Shown here piece after piece: positions 34,947 through 45,699 of a DNA stretch of 64,000 nucleotides (positions are counted from its first letter, which is position 1; every line of letters starts with the position of its first letter). Made by a program: the position numbers and the translations under genes. The stretch is taken from contig JADNRY010000005.1 in assembly GCA_015501585.1 (NCBI GenBank), forward strand, positions 124,001 through 188,000. The letters are read 5' to 3'. The notes beneath the pieces are model-generated. The model searched no databases. It was not told the origin of the DNA and saw only the letters and a list, made by a program, of their open reading frames with translations. Source of the DNA: Rhodocollybia butyracea (lineage: Eukaryota; Basidiomycota; Agaricomycetes; Agaricales; Omphalotaceae).

Positions 34947-35933
34947 TTAGGAATCTCTAAGCACCGACGTGAAGTCGATCGCTGTAGCTCTATAGGAAGG
35001 AGGAGGATCTGAGTCTGCGGAGAACAAAGTAGAACTGCGATGCAACGCAGTGTTCTCTGGTACTGTATGAATACTTGTGCGCTGACCAAGAATGGTTAAT
35101 TCGGCTTTTTCATCATCGAAATCGGTATCTCCGCCTGCAGATGCTGCTACTATCGATGCTGACGGACGAGCAGATCCAAATACAACAGAATTGGAAGACG
35201 GGTCTGCGCTTAGCGTAGCGGAAAAGATTTGAGAGGCGCGCGCTGGCATTTTACTGAGAGGTCTAGGCTGAAAGGTGACCAAGAACGGCTCAGGCCAAGG
35301 TGTGTAATCCGAACCAAATCCAGACATCTTCCATCCTACAGAAGCTATTTTCCGTCTATGGAGACGATAAAAAAAGAGGACAATGGCCACCAAGACCACC
35401 ACCGCTGCGATGACGCCCCCAATTATACCTCCAATATTTAAAGTTTTGGGTAACATGGCAGACCTTAAAACATGGATAAGTATCACCACAGCAAATATGA
35501 GCAGATATTACAAGCACTTACGATGAACCATTTGTAGATACTGGAATGGCAGTCGTAAAGTCTGTGCTGACTATAGGCGTAACAGAAGTAGTTGTATGAC
35601 CATCTGTAATGAATACACTCGTTGAAAAGCTGGTGCTGGTGAAAGTCGAGGTTGTAAAACTTTCAGTAGCATCACGAGGAAAACTAGAAGTGAAGGTTAT
35701 AGGGTCAGGTCAGATCATAGATGCAGGTAACAGACTGACAAGCTGAGAGTCTGAGTAGCCGTTAATGTTGATGGTGCAGTGGCATGGCCAGCCAGAAAAG
35801 AAGCTGCTGACGTCACAGCTTCTGACAGAGAGCTGGCTGCTATCGCCAGAGAGCTGGCTTCTATTGCCAAAGTACTGGCTTCTGCTGCAAGAGCACTGGC
35901 TTCTGCCGCAAAGGCACTAGCTTCAGCGGTCAT
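34947..35933 (-). CDS. type B array protein 4 (290 aa): heptad repeats, PPSY tail
   Basis: Exons 35933-35740, 35683-35522 and 35463-34947 join in frame. About five heptads (MTAEASAFAAEASALAAEAS, then TLAIEASSLAIAASSLSEA) are followed by a linker with AGHATAPSTLTATQTLS. Exon 2 is shorter than in copies 2 and 3 and starts with FPRDATESF instead of AAQREAS. Exon 3 opens SAMLPKTLNIGGIIGG, then VIAAVVVLVAIVLFFYRLHR. The tail has YTPWPEPFLVTFQPRP, a conserved DFDDEKAELTILGQ and DPPPSYRATAIDF. Confidence 0.78.
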
Positions 35934-36389
35934 AATGTTGTCTCGGCCCTCCTCCCAGACCCTAGGTATATCTCAGGTATTTTCAGATAATAATACCTGA
36001 ACCAGCAGAGTCTTGAGCAGAGAGGTAGCTGAAGAAGTGAAACGGAAAGTTACTGTCTTGCAAGGGAGAGCAAAAGTTTGAAACACTGGATTTTTGAGAA
36101 ACATCCGGAACCTACATACTTGTAGTTGGGATAAAGATGTCACTGTGTCACAGCATAAGATCTGATATTGGACCGCCTGTAGCTATGGGTCCAGCTTTGG
36201 GAAAGCGTTATGAGTACACAATTGCCGCACGGCCTTCAAGAACCAATTGACTTACACGTGCTACATGTGCGCCTTTTTTATCATGCTACGAGGTTCGAGC
36301 TCACCATTGTACCGAAGACTCAAAGATATATCAATCGACATCACAAAGTCCGTCCAATTAATTTATTACCACCAGCGGAATACTCGAGC

Positions 36390-37100
36390 TCTATACACTG
36401 TCTTGTATGATGGAGGAGCGTCCGAGCTATGGACAGTCGCTGGCGGATGCAGCTGAAGACATGGTCCGAGTCATGGCCGTACAGCCTGAGAAGGACTATG
36501 AGGCACTACTAAAAATTTACACTGATCGCGATTCTTCAAGGCAGCCTTTTCATCAATGAAGCTCAACTCCATGTGACTCGCCAGTAGCCAACACAAGTGA
36601 CGCCGACTGAACAGCAGATTCAAAGATAGCTCCACTGGAAGATAGATTCATAGACAAGTCTCTGGAGTGTCGCACTGCTATGCTGCCGTCAGTGGCAGTT
36701 CTAGGCAGACGAGCAGCTAACAGGGAAGGTTCAGGCCGTTCAGGATTGGGTGAGTAGCCTGAGCCAAGTTCAGACGCTTTAGCTTTTTTCCGTCTGTTAA
36801 TATGATAAAAAACGATGGCTCCCACCATGACCGCCACTGCTGCAATTACTACGGTGACTATGCCTCTGATGCTGGCTTTGGATAAACCTCCATCAACTGA
36901 AGAGGAGGGGGGGATAGTTGGTGTCGTTGGGTTGAAAGAAGAAGGAACAGGACTGGTTTCTGAAGGAGTGGATTTAGAAGGAGTGGGTTCAGAAGACCTA
37001 GATTCTGAAGGACTAGATTCTGAATTTGGATCCCAAAAGAGTGGTGAATACGATCCAACTCAAAGTTGGCAGCTTTTGCTCTCCCTAATAACTTGAGGGA
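36390..37100 (-). pseudogene. type A relic 3, 5'-truncated
   Basis: The ectodomain exon 1 and most of exon 2 are missing. What remains begins near LSWIVFTTLLGS (homologous to relic 1), has a 1-nt length change just after it, and carries a stretch of repeated TPSE/SPSES codons. The helix is intact (AVMVGAIVFYH with INRRKKAK), and the tail starts well (GSGYSPNPERPEPSLL) but is cut short by a frameshift after LVLATGESHG. A PPSY-coding remnant survives near 36400. Confidence 0.72.
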
Positions 37101-37363
37101 CCTGTCACTGGAATGATCAGATACCGAGTTTTAAACCAGAAGCTTCACAGGCCGCTCCACCAAGGACTTTGGTCTCAAGAACTTGATGGACATTCACAGA
37201 TTCAACAGTAGCTAGATCATAAAACAAGTAATATGCAAAGATATGTGATACACCAAGAACTTTTCTGGAACAGCAGTCCTCGCTGATTAAATAAGGACAT
37301 ACATCTCAACACCGGAACCACGAACACGAGATACGGCAGAGACTTGACCGGTAGAATATCTCG

Positions 37364-38310
37364 CTAGGAGTCTCTAGGCACCATCATAGAGTCGATCGCT
37401 GTAGCTCTATATGAAGGAGGAGGATCCGAGTCTGCGGAAAACAATATAGAACTGCGAGGCGACTCCGCAGTGTTCACCGGTACTGAATGACTGCTTATGC
37501 ATTGACCAAGAATGGTCAAATCAGCAGGCTTTTCATCATCGAAATCGGTATCTTCGCCTGCAGTTGCTGCTACTATCGATGCAGACTGATGAGTAGATCC
37601 AAGTACGGCGGGATTGGAAGACAGGTCTGCGCTTAGCGCGACGGAGGAGATTCGGGAGGGGCGCGTTGCTGTGCTATTGAGAGGTCTAGGTAGGGTGACC
37701 AAGAACGGCTCAGGCTTAGGTGGGTAATCTGAACCCAATTCAGACATCTTCCCTTCTACAGAGGCTTTTTTCCGTCTATGGAGGCGATAAAGAATGAGGA
37801 TGATGGCCACCAAGACCACCACCGTTGCGATAACGCCCCCAATTATACCTCCAGAAACACTGATATCCCCAAATACGAGCAATTAAACAAGCACTTACGA
37901 TTTACCGGATACTGGAACAATTGTGACACTCGTGCTGATTACAGGCGTAGTAGAAGTAGTTGTACGACCATCGGTAGTGAATATACTTAATGCCCCCGTG
38001 GTCGTGAAACTTGAGGTTGCAAAGCTTTCAGTAGTAGCCTCACGTTGATCTGGACTAGAAGTGAGATCATAAGATCAATTCATTACAGATGCAGGTAACA
38101 GACTGACAAAGTGATCTGGATGGTGGAATTTGTAGACGCCGCCGTCGTTAGCAAAGAAGTCGCTGACGTCGCAGCTGCTGACAGAGAGCTGGCGTCTGCC
38201 GCAAGGGTACTGGCTTCTGCCGCAAGGGTACTAGCTTCTGCCGAAAGGGTACTGGCTTCTACCGAAAGAGTACTGGCTTCTGCCGCAAGGGTACTAGCTT
38301 CGGCAGTCAT
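37364..38310 (-). CDS. type B array protein 5 (284 aa): longest clean 21-bp repeat run, PPSY tail
   Basis: Exons 38310-38108, 38054-37899 and 37859-37364 join in frame. Exon 1 has six nearly identical heptads (AEASTLA or AEASTLS), coded by 21-bp units that differ at one or two bases, so recent slippage is likely. The linker after them (TSLLTTAASTNSTIQITLS) differs from copies 2-4. Exon 3 starts directly SVSGGIIGG because the acceptor has moved, removing about ten residues before the helix VIATVVVLVAIILILY. The tail has KPADLTILGQ and DPPPSYRATAIDS. Confidence 0.78.
38160..38310. repeat. 21-bp minisatellite in coding exon of type B gene 5
   Basis: Plus-strand unit gcaagggtactggcttctgc plus one base, repeated about six times with one or two changes per unit. 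It encodes the heptad on the minus strand. Equivalent runs with other copy numbers lie at 29340-29455, 32380-32447, 35810-35933, 40180-40440 and 44690-44890. Confidence 0.85.
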
Positions 38311-38759
38311 AATGTTGTCTTAGCCTTGCCCCCTCAATGAATGATACCACTGGCAGAACCAGCAGAGTAGTAGAAGTAGTGAGGTAGTTGAAGAAGTGTG
38401 AGAGCCTTTTTCATTGAACCCTCCAAGGGAGAGCAAAAACTGAAACTGAATCTTCAAGAAACATCTGAAGCCTACATACTTGTAGTTGGGATAAAGATGT
38501 CAAGTCACAGCATGTTATCGACACAATCTGATATTGGTCCGTTGTAAGTACCAAGTAGCTATTAATATTTTGGGAAGCGTTATGATTGGATGGCAAGACG
38601 GCCGCACGGCCTTCAGTTGACCACCTTTCTCATGAGGTGCTACGAGGTTCTACGAGGTTCTAGCTCACCATTGCACCGAGGACTCAAACATTAAGATATG
38701 AATCGATATCACAAAATCCGTCCAATTGATTCATGGGATATTCTACTCCATACAGTGGT

Positions 38760-39010
38760 TATAACATCGATAGACTCAAGCCACCGTTTCTTTTTAGCAA
38801 TGAAGCTCAGTTGCAAACAATTGATCATGACGATACGAGAGATATGCGAGATATGAGATTATTGAAATGATGATGCAATACCAATCTGTTTACTGAAGCA
38901 GGGTTTGTTTCGACGACTATGATGATGAAAAAAAATCAGAACCTCATCCATTAGTTAGAGCCACAGCTCCACCGACTTCCTTCAGAGTTCCTGCTTTATA
39001 TGATTTCGAA
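38760..39010. repeat. spacer block duplicated at 43310-43500
   Basis: Long near-identical stretches (for example gattgaaatgatgatgcaat-like text and gaagcagggttt) occur in both places and lie at the same distance downstream of B genes 6 and 7. Together with the flanking genes they show a B-C segment duplicated about 4.5 kb apart. Confidence 0.65.
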
Positions 39011-39274
39011 AAAAAACTGACTACGCAAAGTATCCGCCGCCAGCTTTTTTGCTCTCCCCAAAAACTTTGGGAGCCACTGGTCGCTCGAATGGTCAGATAC
39101 CGAGTTTTAAGCCCGAGTCATCATAAGCCGCCCCGCCAAAGACTTTGGTCTCACGAACTTAGTGGACAATCACAGATTCAACGGTAGCTGGTTCACTCTG
39201 GTTCATATAGCAAGTACTTTTATGATAATCATTCGATCGTAACGGCATTAGAAGAGCTGCAACTACTAGGACGT

Positions 39275-40461
39275 TCAAAGCCCCGACATACACTCAGTAC
39301 GGAGGTCATAACAACATTCTGTGGTTTGATATGATGGAGGAAGGTCCGAGGTACGGGGAGTCGATGGTGAATAAAGGCTTGAATGGACAGAAGGACTACG
39401 AGGCATTCCCGGTGTTGAACGACTGTTTGTACGCTGTTCGCACTCCCTCGGGGCAGTCTTTTCATCAAAATAACTTGACCGAACACTTTCGCCATCAGTC
39501 GCGAATGCAACTGACGCGGCAAACCCAAGAGCTGGGGAATTGGGAGACGGATCTACGCTTAGCGTGATAGAGAAGACTCTGGAATGCCGCGCTACTAAGC
39601 TGCTGGGAGGTCTATGGGGAGGGGTACCGACCAACAACGGCTCAAGAGTAGGTTGGTAATCTATACCAAACTCTGAAATTTTCTGTTCTACAGAAGCAGC
39701 TCTTTTCCGTCGACGGAGGCGACAAAAAATGAGGCTGACTACCGCTAAGACCACCACTGCTGCGATGGCGCCTCCAATAATATCTCCTATATTGATTTTC
39801 GATACGGTGCTAAGCGCCCCAGTCGGCCTTGATATGATGTCAACATCATCAAAGATATAAATAGAGACTACTATAAGGACTCACGAAGAGGAGGGAACTG
39901 GAACGACTGTAACGTCCGTGGAAAGTACAGGAGTAACAGACGTAGTTGTATGACCCCGGCTAACAAATATACTGGTCGATGCGCCGGTGATTGTAACAGT
40001 CTTGCTTGTAGAGGCTTGAGTAGCAGGAGCACTGACATCCAAAAATTCATAAACACTGGATATGAACAGAAGATTAGTATAATATCGTAGTTACTACTAG
40101 CAACTGACGTGATTATTGAAGTAACAGCCTGCAAAGTTGGCGACACAAACGTTTCTGCCTCAGGAGCACTGGCTGACGTCGCAAAAGCAAAAGCACTAGC
40201 CTCTGCCGCAAAAATCCTAGCCTCCGCCGCAAAAATCATAGCTTCCGCTGCAAAAAGGCTAGCTTCTGCTGCAAGGCCACCAGTTTCTGTCGCAAGAACA
40301 CTAGCTTCTGTTGCAACAAGACTAGCATCTGCCGTAAGACCTCCAGTTTCTATCGCAAGAACACTAGCTTCTGATGCAAAAGCGCTAACCTCTGACACGA
40401 GAACACCAGCTTCTGTCTCAAGAGGACCAGCTTCTGTCGGAACACTAGTGTTAGTATTCAT
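39275..40461 (-). CDS. type B array protein 6 (350 aa): long heptad ectodomain, PPSY tail
   Basis: Exons 40461-40109, 40031-39885 and 39827-39275 join in frame with the same phase-2 introns. It starts MNTNTSVPTEAGPLETEAG, then about thirteen heptads such as ATETGGLAAEASLFAAEA and IFAAEARIFAAEASAFAF. The stalk is SKTVTITGASTSIFVSRGHT. Exon 3 opens PTGALSTVSKINIGDIIGG, then AIAAVVVLAVVSLIFCRLRR. The tail is a second subtype: SEFGIDYQPTLEPLLVGTPP, FATDGESVRSSYFDEK, and SDLPPSYQTTECCYD with a 13-residue extension after the motif. It forms a distinct sub-clade with copy 7. Confidence 0.76.
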
Positions 40462-41254
40462 ATCGATTGTCTTCAGCGTGTGTAGATCCCAGTTATTTTT
40501 GTACGCGTGAATACCTGACCAGCAGGGCAGAAGCAAAGATATAGTCAATACGATCAAGAAGTGCTGCCTACTTCAGGGAGAGTTTTCAAAACCTCCAGTC
40601 ACGGTTAAGAGAGAGCAAAAGCCTGAAGGGCACCGGCTTTTAAGAGAAAGTTTGGGCCTTGTGGGTAGCATATACCATAAACATAAAACATCGTACCTCG
40701 TCAAGCAATCTGATACCATTGTCTTTTTATAGTTCTACACAGCTCACAAAGCCAATCCAGGACCGTATTGCTTGTTAGGTGTTATACGGTCACTGTAAGT
40801 CAAAAGCGAAGTCGGAGCGCAGATTCCAGGTTGCATAGTCAACAACGAAAAACTCGTTATCGTGACTCAGTCTCGATGCTATTGGTACTACCAAGGTATA
40901 AGCATAGCAGAAACAAAAGTGGAACAGCCGTATGACATCTGCAGCGGGAGAACAGACCCCAATCCTTCGAGCATGGCCTCGAACTGCTACAAAAAACTGG
41001 TGAGGTGATGGCAAAGTATAAGTTGATAGTTTGGAACAGTCATGCATGTGCAGCGTTCATTCAAAACATTATTACACCGAGTTCTCCGAGGTTTCAACCG
41101 TTCAAAGCTTGCTGTATTCGGCTGGGATACATCAGAGGACATACCTAACATCCCCTGCGACCAAAAAAGGAACGATCACATCCTTCGATAATCGCTTCCA
41201 TCGTCGATCGCAATAGACCAATCAAAACAGAGCATCGACTTGGCCCTAACAAGA

Positions 41255-41900
41255 TTATCTAGTTTTATATGGTGGAGGAGAATCCGATGTAGTCCACGAT
41301 GGAGAAAGTCCTGAATGTGCAGTTGATAACGAAGTAGAACTACGAGGGGGACCAGTAGTTCGAGGTACTGTGGTATGATCAGCGCTGCTCGCCACTCTTC
41401 GGGCCATCCTTTTTATCCGTAAGGTTTGATTCTGCACTTTCGCCATCAGTCGCCATTACAACTCGACAGAACAGCAGAGTTGGAATGTCGATATCAGAGT
41501 TGGAAGACGGATCTGGGTCAGAAAAGACATGTGACTGTGTCGCCGCTACGGTGCTGGAGGGCCCTATTGATGGGGCACCGACAAAGAATGGCTCAGAAGT
41601 AGGAGGAGGGCTTGAAATAGACTCAAATACCACCTCTCCGCCTTTCCTTTTACAAAAGCCATTCTTTCGATCTGTCTATACAAACGATAGAAACAAAGGT
41701 GACCGCCACTAGTACCGTCACCGCTATGCCTCCAGCGTTAATTTTGGGACGAGTCGAGGTGGGTGTTTTAGAAAGGGAGGGAGGAGTTGTTGGAGGGGAG
41801 GTTGAAATTGGCGATAAGGATATTAGTGTGGTTATTGAAGGAGAAGTGCAATTGCGACTAACCAAGAAAACGATGCACCGCGTTATGATTGGATGGCAGA
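41255..41900 (-). pseudogene. type C relic 1 (tail PPPY), truncated and frameshifted
   Basis: Fragments read ITTLISLSPISTSPPTTPPS, TRPKINAGGIAVTVLVAVTF (helix) and, in other frames, SEPFFVGAPSIGPSSTVAAT and the C-terminal TTSDSPPPYKTR. Compared with type C copy 2, about 8 nt are missing after GEQR, giving a stop. The ectodomain exons are replaced by spacer sequence similar to that upstream of B genes. Confidence 0.72.
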
Positions 41901-42069
41901 CGGCACAGTTGCCGCGCGACCTTGTACACGTGCACACCTTTTTCATGCATTGCGACTTTTGCGAGGCTACGAGGACCGTTAGGTTCTCTCTCACGGGCAT
42001 CACTCAACGAGGACTCAAAGATATCTCGACTGATATGACAAAATTAGTCCAATTGATTCATTACCACTG

Positions 42070-43058
42070 GGATACTCTATACACTGTCTTATATGATGGA
42101 GGAGCGTCCGAGGTACTGCTATGGAGAGTCGATGGTGGATGAAGCTGAAGACTCGAGTGTACAGAAGGACTACGAGGCAACACAATGTTTTCACTGCTTG
42201 TGCGCTGATCAGGATTCTTCAAGGAAGCCTTTTCATCAATATAGCTCGACTCCGTACTTCACCACCAGTAGCCAACATCGATGCCGGCTGAACAGCAGAT
42301 TCAAAGATAGCCGAATGGGAAGACGGATCGATAGACAAGACTCTGGAGTGTCGCACCGCTACGCTGCTGCCAGTAGTAGGTCTACGCAGACGAGCAGCGA
42401 ACAAGAAAGGTTCGGGATTGGGTGAGTAGCCTGGGCCAGACACTTTACCTTTTTTCCGTCTGTAAATATGATAAAAAACGAGGATGGCCCCCACCATTAC
42501 TGTCACTGCTGCAAATACTATGCCTCCGATGCTGGCTTTGGACAAACCTCGAGAGGTTGATGATAATGAGGAGGAGGGATAGTTGGCGTAATAGACAGGG
42601 TAGAAGAAGAAGGAACAGCAGGGAATTCCTCGGGATCGGCGAATACGATGAAACTCAAATCAAGTTGTTCCCCCGATTCAAGGGTTATTAGCAACGAATG
42701 ATTTCCGTTCGCTGGATTGGCCTCGTAAAAGACAAACGGTGAATGGGAATCTGACTCGTTGCCAATGGGTGTCGTGAAAATGAGGGGGGTTTCATTGTCA
42801 AGTGTGTAGTGAGAAACGGGCGCGGATGCCACATTCTTCGGAAATATCCCGTATACTTCAATGAAAGAGCCTTGATAACTTAATATTAGAAGAGACACGT
42901 TGGAGTGTCAGTAACGTACCGCTGAAATTAAGCTGCGCCGTTGCGCCTGGTTGCGAGGTAGTCGTACTGCCGTTCTGGCCTATGTCCCAAGCATTAGGAG
43001 GAGAATACATGATACTCGGGTCAGAAGCAAAGAGTATGGTTGACTTTTGGGTAGTCAT
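42070..43058 (-). pseudogene. type A relic 4, complete length but with two frameshifts
   Basis: Exon 1 (MTTQKSTILFASDPSIMYSP) and its donor are intact, and exon 2 is nearly identical to the plus-strand gene (SFIEVYGIFPKNVASAPVSH). The stalk lacks about 4 nt relative to relic 2, so the helix GGIVFAAVTVMVGAILVFYH is out of frame. A further 1-nt loss in the tail (LATGGEVRS where relatives have an extra A) shifts it again before the PPSY region. The youngest-looking A relic. Confidence 0.76.
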
Positions 43059-43822
43059 GTCAGATTTGGAGAGGTGGCTCTATCCAGTACAGCTCAAAAG
43101 AAGGATAGTCAGGAGCAGTTCTCGGGCAGATTGAACAACAAAGGGTGTTTAGTTGATAGGCCTGATAGGCCCGAGCCAGTCATTTCTTTTTAACGCTTTG
43201 ATGACTGACGATCAGCTATGTCGGTGTGTCACAACTTATCTGCAAAACCTGGACCGCTATATGGCTGCTATGGAAGTGCTTCATATTATTATTAAGTTGA
43301 CAACTAGTTGCCAATGAAGCTCAGCTGCAGACAAATAATCATCTTGATATGCGAGATGAGAGATCGTTGAAATGATGATGCAATACCGATCTGTTTGCTG
43401 AAGCAGGGTTCGTTTTGACGATTCGACGATGAACAACTATCAAAATCTCATTCCATTACTTAGAACCACGGCTGCGCCGACTCCCTCAAAAGTTCTTGCT
43501 TTACCCAAGTCAACTCGTATATAGATTTGTGATCTTATCTTATCTGAGATCACGCAAGACAGTCGTTGCCAATATGCTTTATATGTTTTCGAAAAAAATG
43601 ACTATGCAAAGTATCCGCCAGCTTTGGCTCTCCCCAATAACTTTGGGAACTCATCGCTCGAATGATCAGATACCGTGTTTTACTAAGCCAGAGTAGGCTC
43701 CACCAAGGACTTTCGTCTCAAAAACTTTCATGATAATCGTTCGATCGTAACGGCATTAAGAGCTGCAACTACTAGGATGTTCCAAGCCCCGACATACACT
43801 CCGTACGGAGGTCATAACAACA

Positions 43823-44913
43823 TTATGTGGTTTTATATGACGGAGGAGGGTCCGAGATACGGAGAGTTGATGGTGCATGAAGGCTTGAGTGGACAGAAGG
43901 ACTACGATGCAGCGCAATGTTTCCCGGTGCTGAACGACTGTTCGTACGCTGCTCGCCCTCCTTCAAAGTAGCCTTTTCATCAATAAAACTTGACTGGACA
44001 CTTTCGCCATCAGTCGCAAATGCAACTGACGCGGTAAACCCAAGAGCCGCGGAATTGGGAGACGGATCTACGCTTAGCGCGATAGAGAAGACTCTGGAAT
44101 GCCGCGCTACTAAGCTGCTGGGAGGTCTAGGTGGAGGGGTACCGACCAACAACGGGTCGAGAGTAGGTTGGTAACCTATACCAAACTCCGATATCCTCTG
44201 TTCTACAGAAACCCTTTTCCGTCGACGGAGGCGACAAAAAATGAGGATCACTACCGCTAAGACCACCACTGTTGCAATGGTGCCCCCAATCATACCTCCC
44301 GTATTGGTGTTTGATACGGTGCTAGCCGGCCTAGGCTCCCCAGTCGACCTTGATATGTCGATATCAGCAAAGATATAAACAGAGACTACTGAAAGGACTC
44401 ACGAAGATGAGGGAACTGGAACGACTGTGACACCCGTGGAAAGTACAGAAGTAACAAACGTAGCTGTACGACTCCCGCTAACAACTGTTCTGGTTGATGC
44501 GCTTGTGATTGTAATAGTCCTGCTTGTAATGGCTTGGGTAGCAGGAGAACTGTTGACATCCAAAACCTCAAAGACACTGAATATGAACAGAAGATTAGTA
44601 TGATGTCATGGGTACTACTAGCAACTGACGTGGATATTGAAGTGATAGCCTGGAAAGTTGTTGACACACTAGTTTCCGCCTCAAGAGCACTGGCTGTTGT
44701 CGCGAAAGCACTAGCCTGTGCTGCAAAAATCCTAGCCTCTGCCGCAAAAATCCTAGCTTCTGCTGCAAAAAGGCTAGCCTCTGCCGCAAAACCACCGGTT
44801 TCTGTCGCAAGAACACTAACTTCTGATGCAAAAGCGCTAGCCTTTGACACAAAAACACCAGTTTCTGTCCCAAGAGCACCAGCTTTTGTCGGAACACTGG
44901 TGTTAGTATTCAT
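43823..44913 (-). CDS. type B array protein 7 (318 aa): long heptad ectodomain, PPSY tail
   Basis: Exons 44913-44630, 44549-44403 and 44348-43823 join in frame. Sister of copy 6: MNTNTSVPTKAGALGTETG, about ten heptads (ATETGGFAAEASLFAAEA; IFAAEARIFAAQASAFAT), stalk SRTITITSASTRTVVSGSRT, then SNTNTGGMIGGTIATVVVLA and VVILIFCRLRRRKR. The tail keeps SEFGIGYQPTLDPLLVGTPP and LHRSPSVHSSLHAP, and ends exactly at SDPPPSYKTT, without the extension seen in copy 6. Differences in heptad number between copies 6 and 7 are whole 21-bp units. Confidence 0.77.
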
Positions 44914-45699
44914 ACCGATTGTCTTGACCGTGTGTAGATCCCAAGTATTTTTGTACGCGTGAATACCTGACCCAGCAGAAGAAGCAGAAGCAGAGATATA
45001 GTCAATATGATCAAGAAGTGCTGCCTCAGTTCAGGGAGAGTTTCCAAAACCTCCAATCACGGTTAAGAGAGGGCAAAAGCCTGAAGGGCATCGGCTTATA
45101 AGAGAAAAATTTAAGCATATAGCATCAGGATGAAACATAGTACCTTTTCATGCGATCTGTTACCATTATAGTTCTACACAGCTTACAAAGCCAAGCCAGG
45201 ACCGTTTTGCTTGTTAGGTGTTAATGTTGGACATGAGCTAAAAGCGAAGTTGAAGCGCAGATTCCAGGTTGTATAGTAACAAAGAAAAACTCGTTATCAC
45301 GACTCAGTTTCGATGCTATTAGTACTACTAAGGCATAAGCATCGTTATCTTCAGGAAAGCAGAATTAGAAACGGAACAGCCGTATGATAGTGGAAGAACA
45401 GACCCCAATCCTTCCGGCACGGCATTGAACTGTTGCTAAAACTAGTGAGGTGATAGCAAAGTTGAAGTTGAAACGTTGGAACGGTACATAACGGTCATGC
45501 GTGGGCGTTCAGTTCAAACATTATTACCACGAGTTCAGGACGTTTCAAACATCCAGACCCAGCTACAGTACATCCGCCTGCGGTACATCCAGTGAGATAC
45601 TTGTCATTCGCTGCGACTAAAAATGGAACGATCGCATTTCTTCGTCCGATCGCAATAGACTAACTAGAACAGAGCATCGACAAGTTGGGCCTAACAAGA

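Noticed and set aside
38160..38310. Possible CRISPR-like array of 21-bp units
   Set aside because: The units are contiguous without spacers, lie in a coding exon, and the organism is a fungus.
40109..40510. Long plus-strand open frame (and one at 44534-44962) over the heptad repeats
   Set aside because: It is the antisense of 21-bp units that are open in several frames; no introns, no domain, and the minus-strand genes are fully supported.
40461..40557. Signal peptide upstream of B gene 6 (hydrophobic LLLPCW stretch)
   Set aside because: No ATG in frame, a stop just upstream, and the equivalent stretch in other B genes is not conserved as protein; it looks like 5' UTR.
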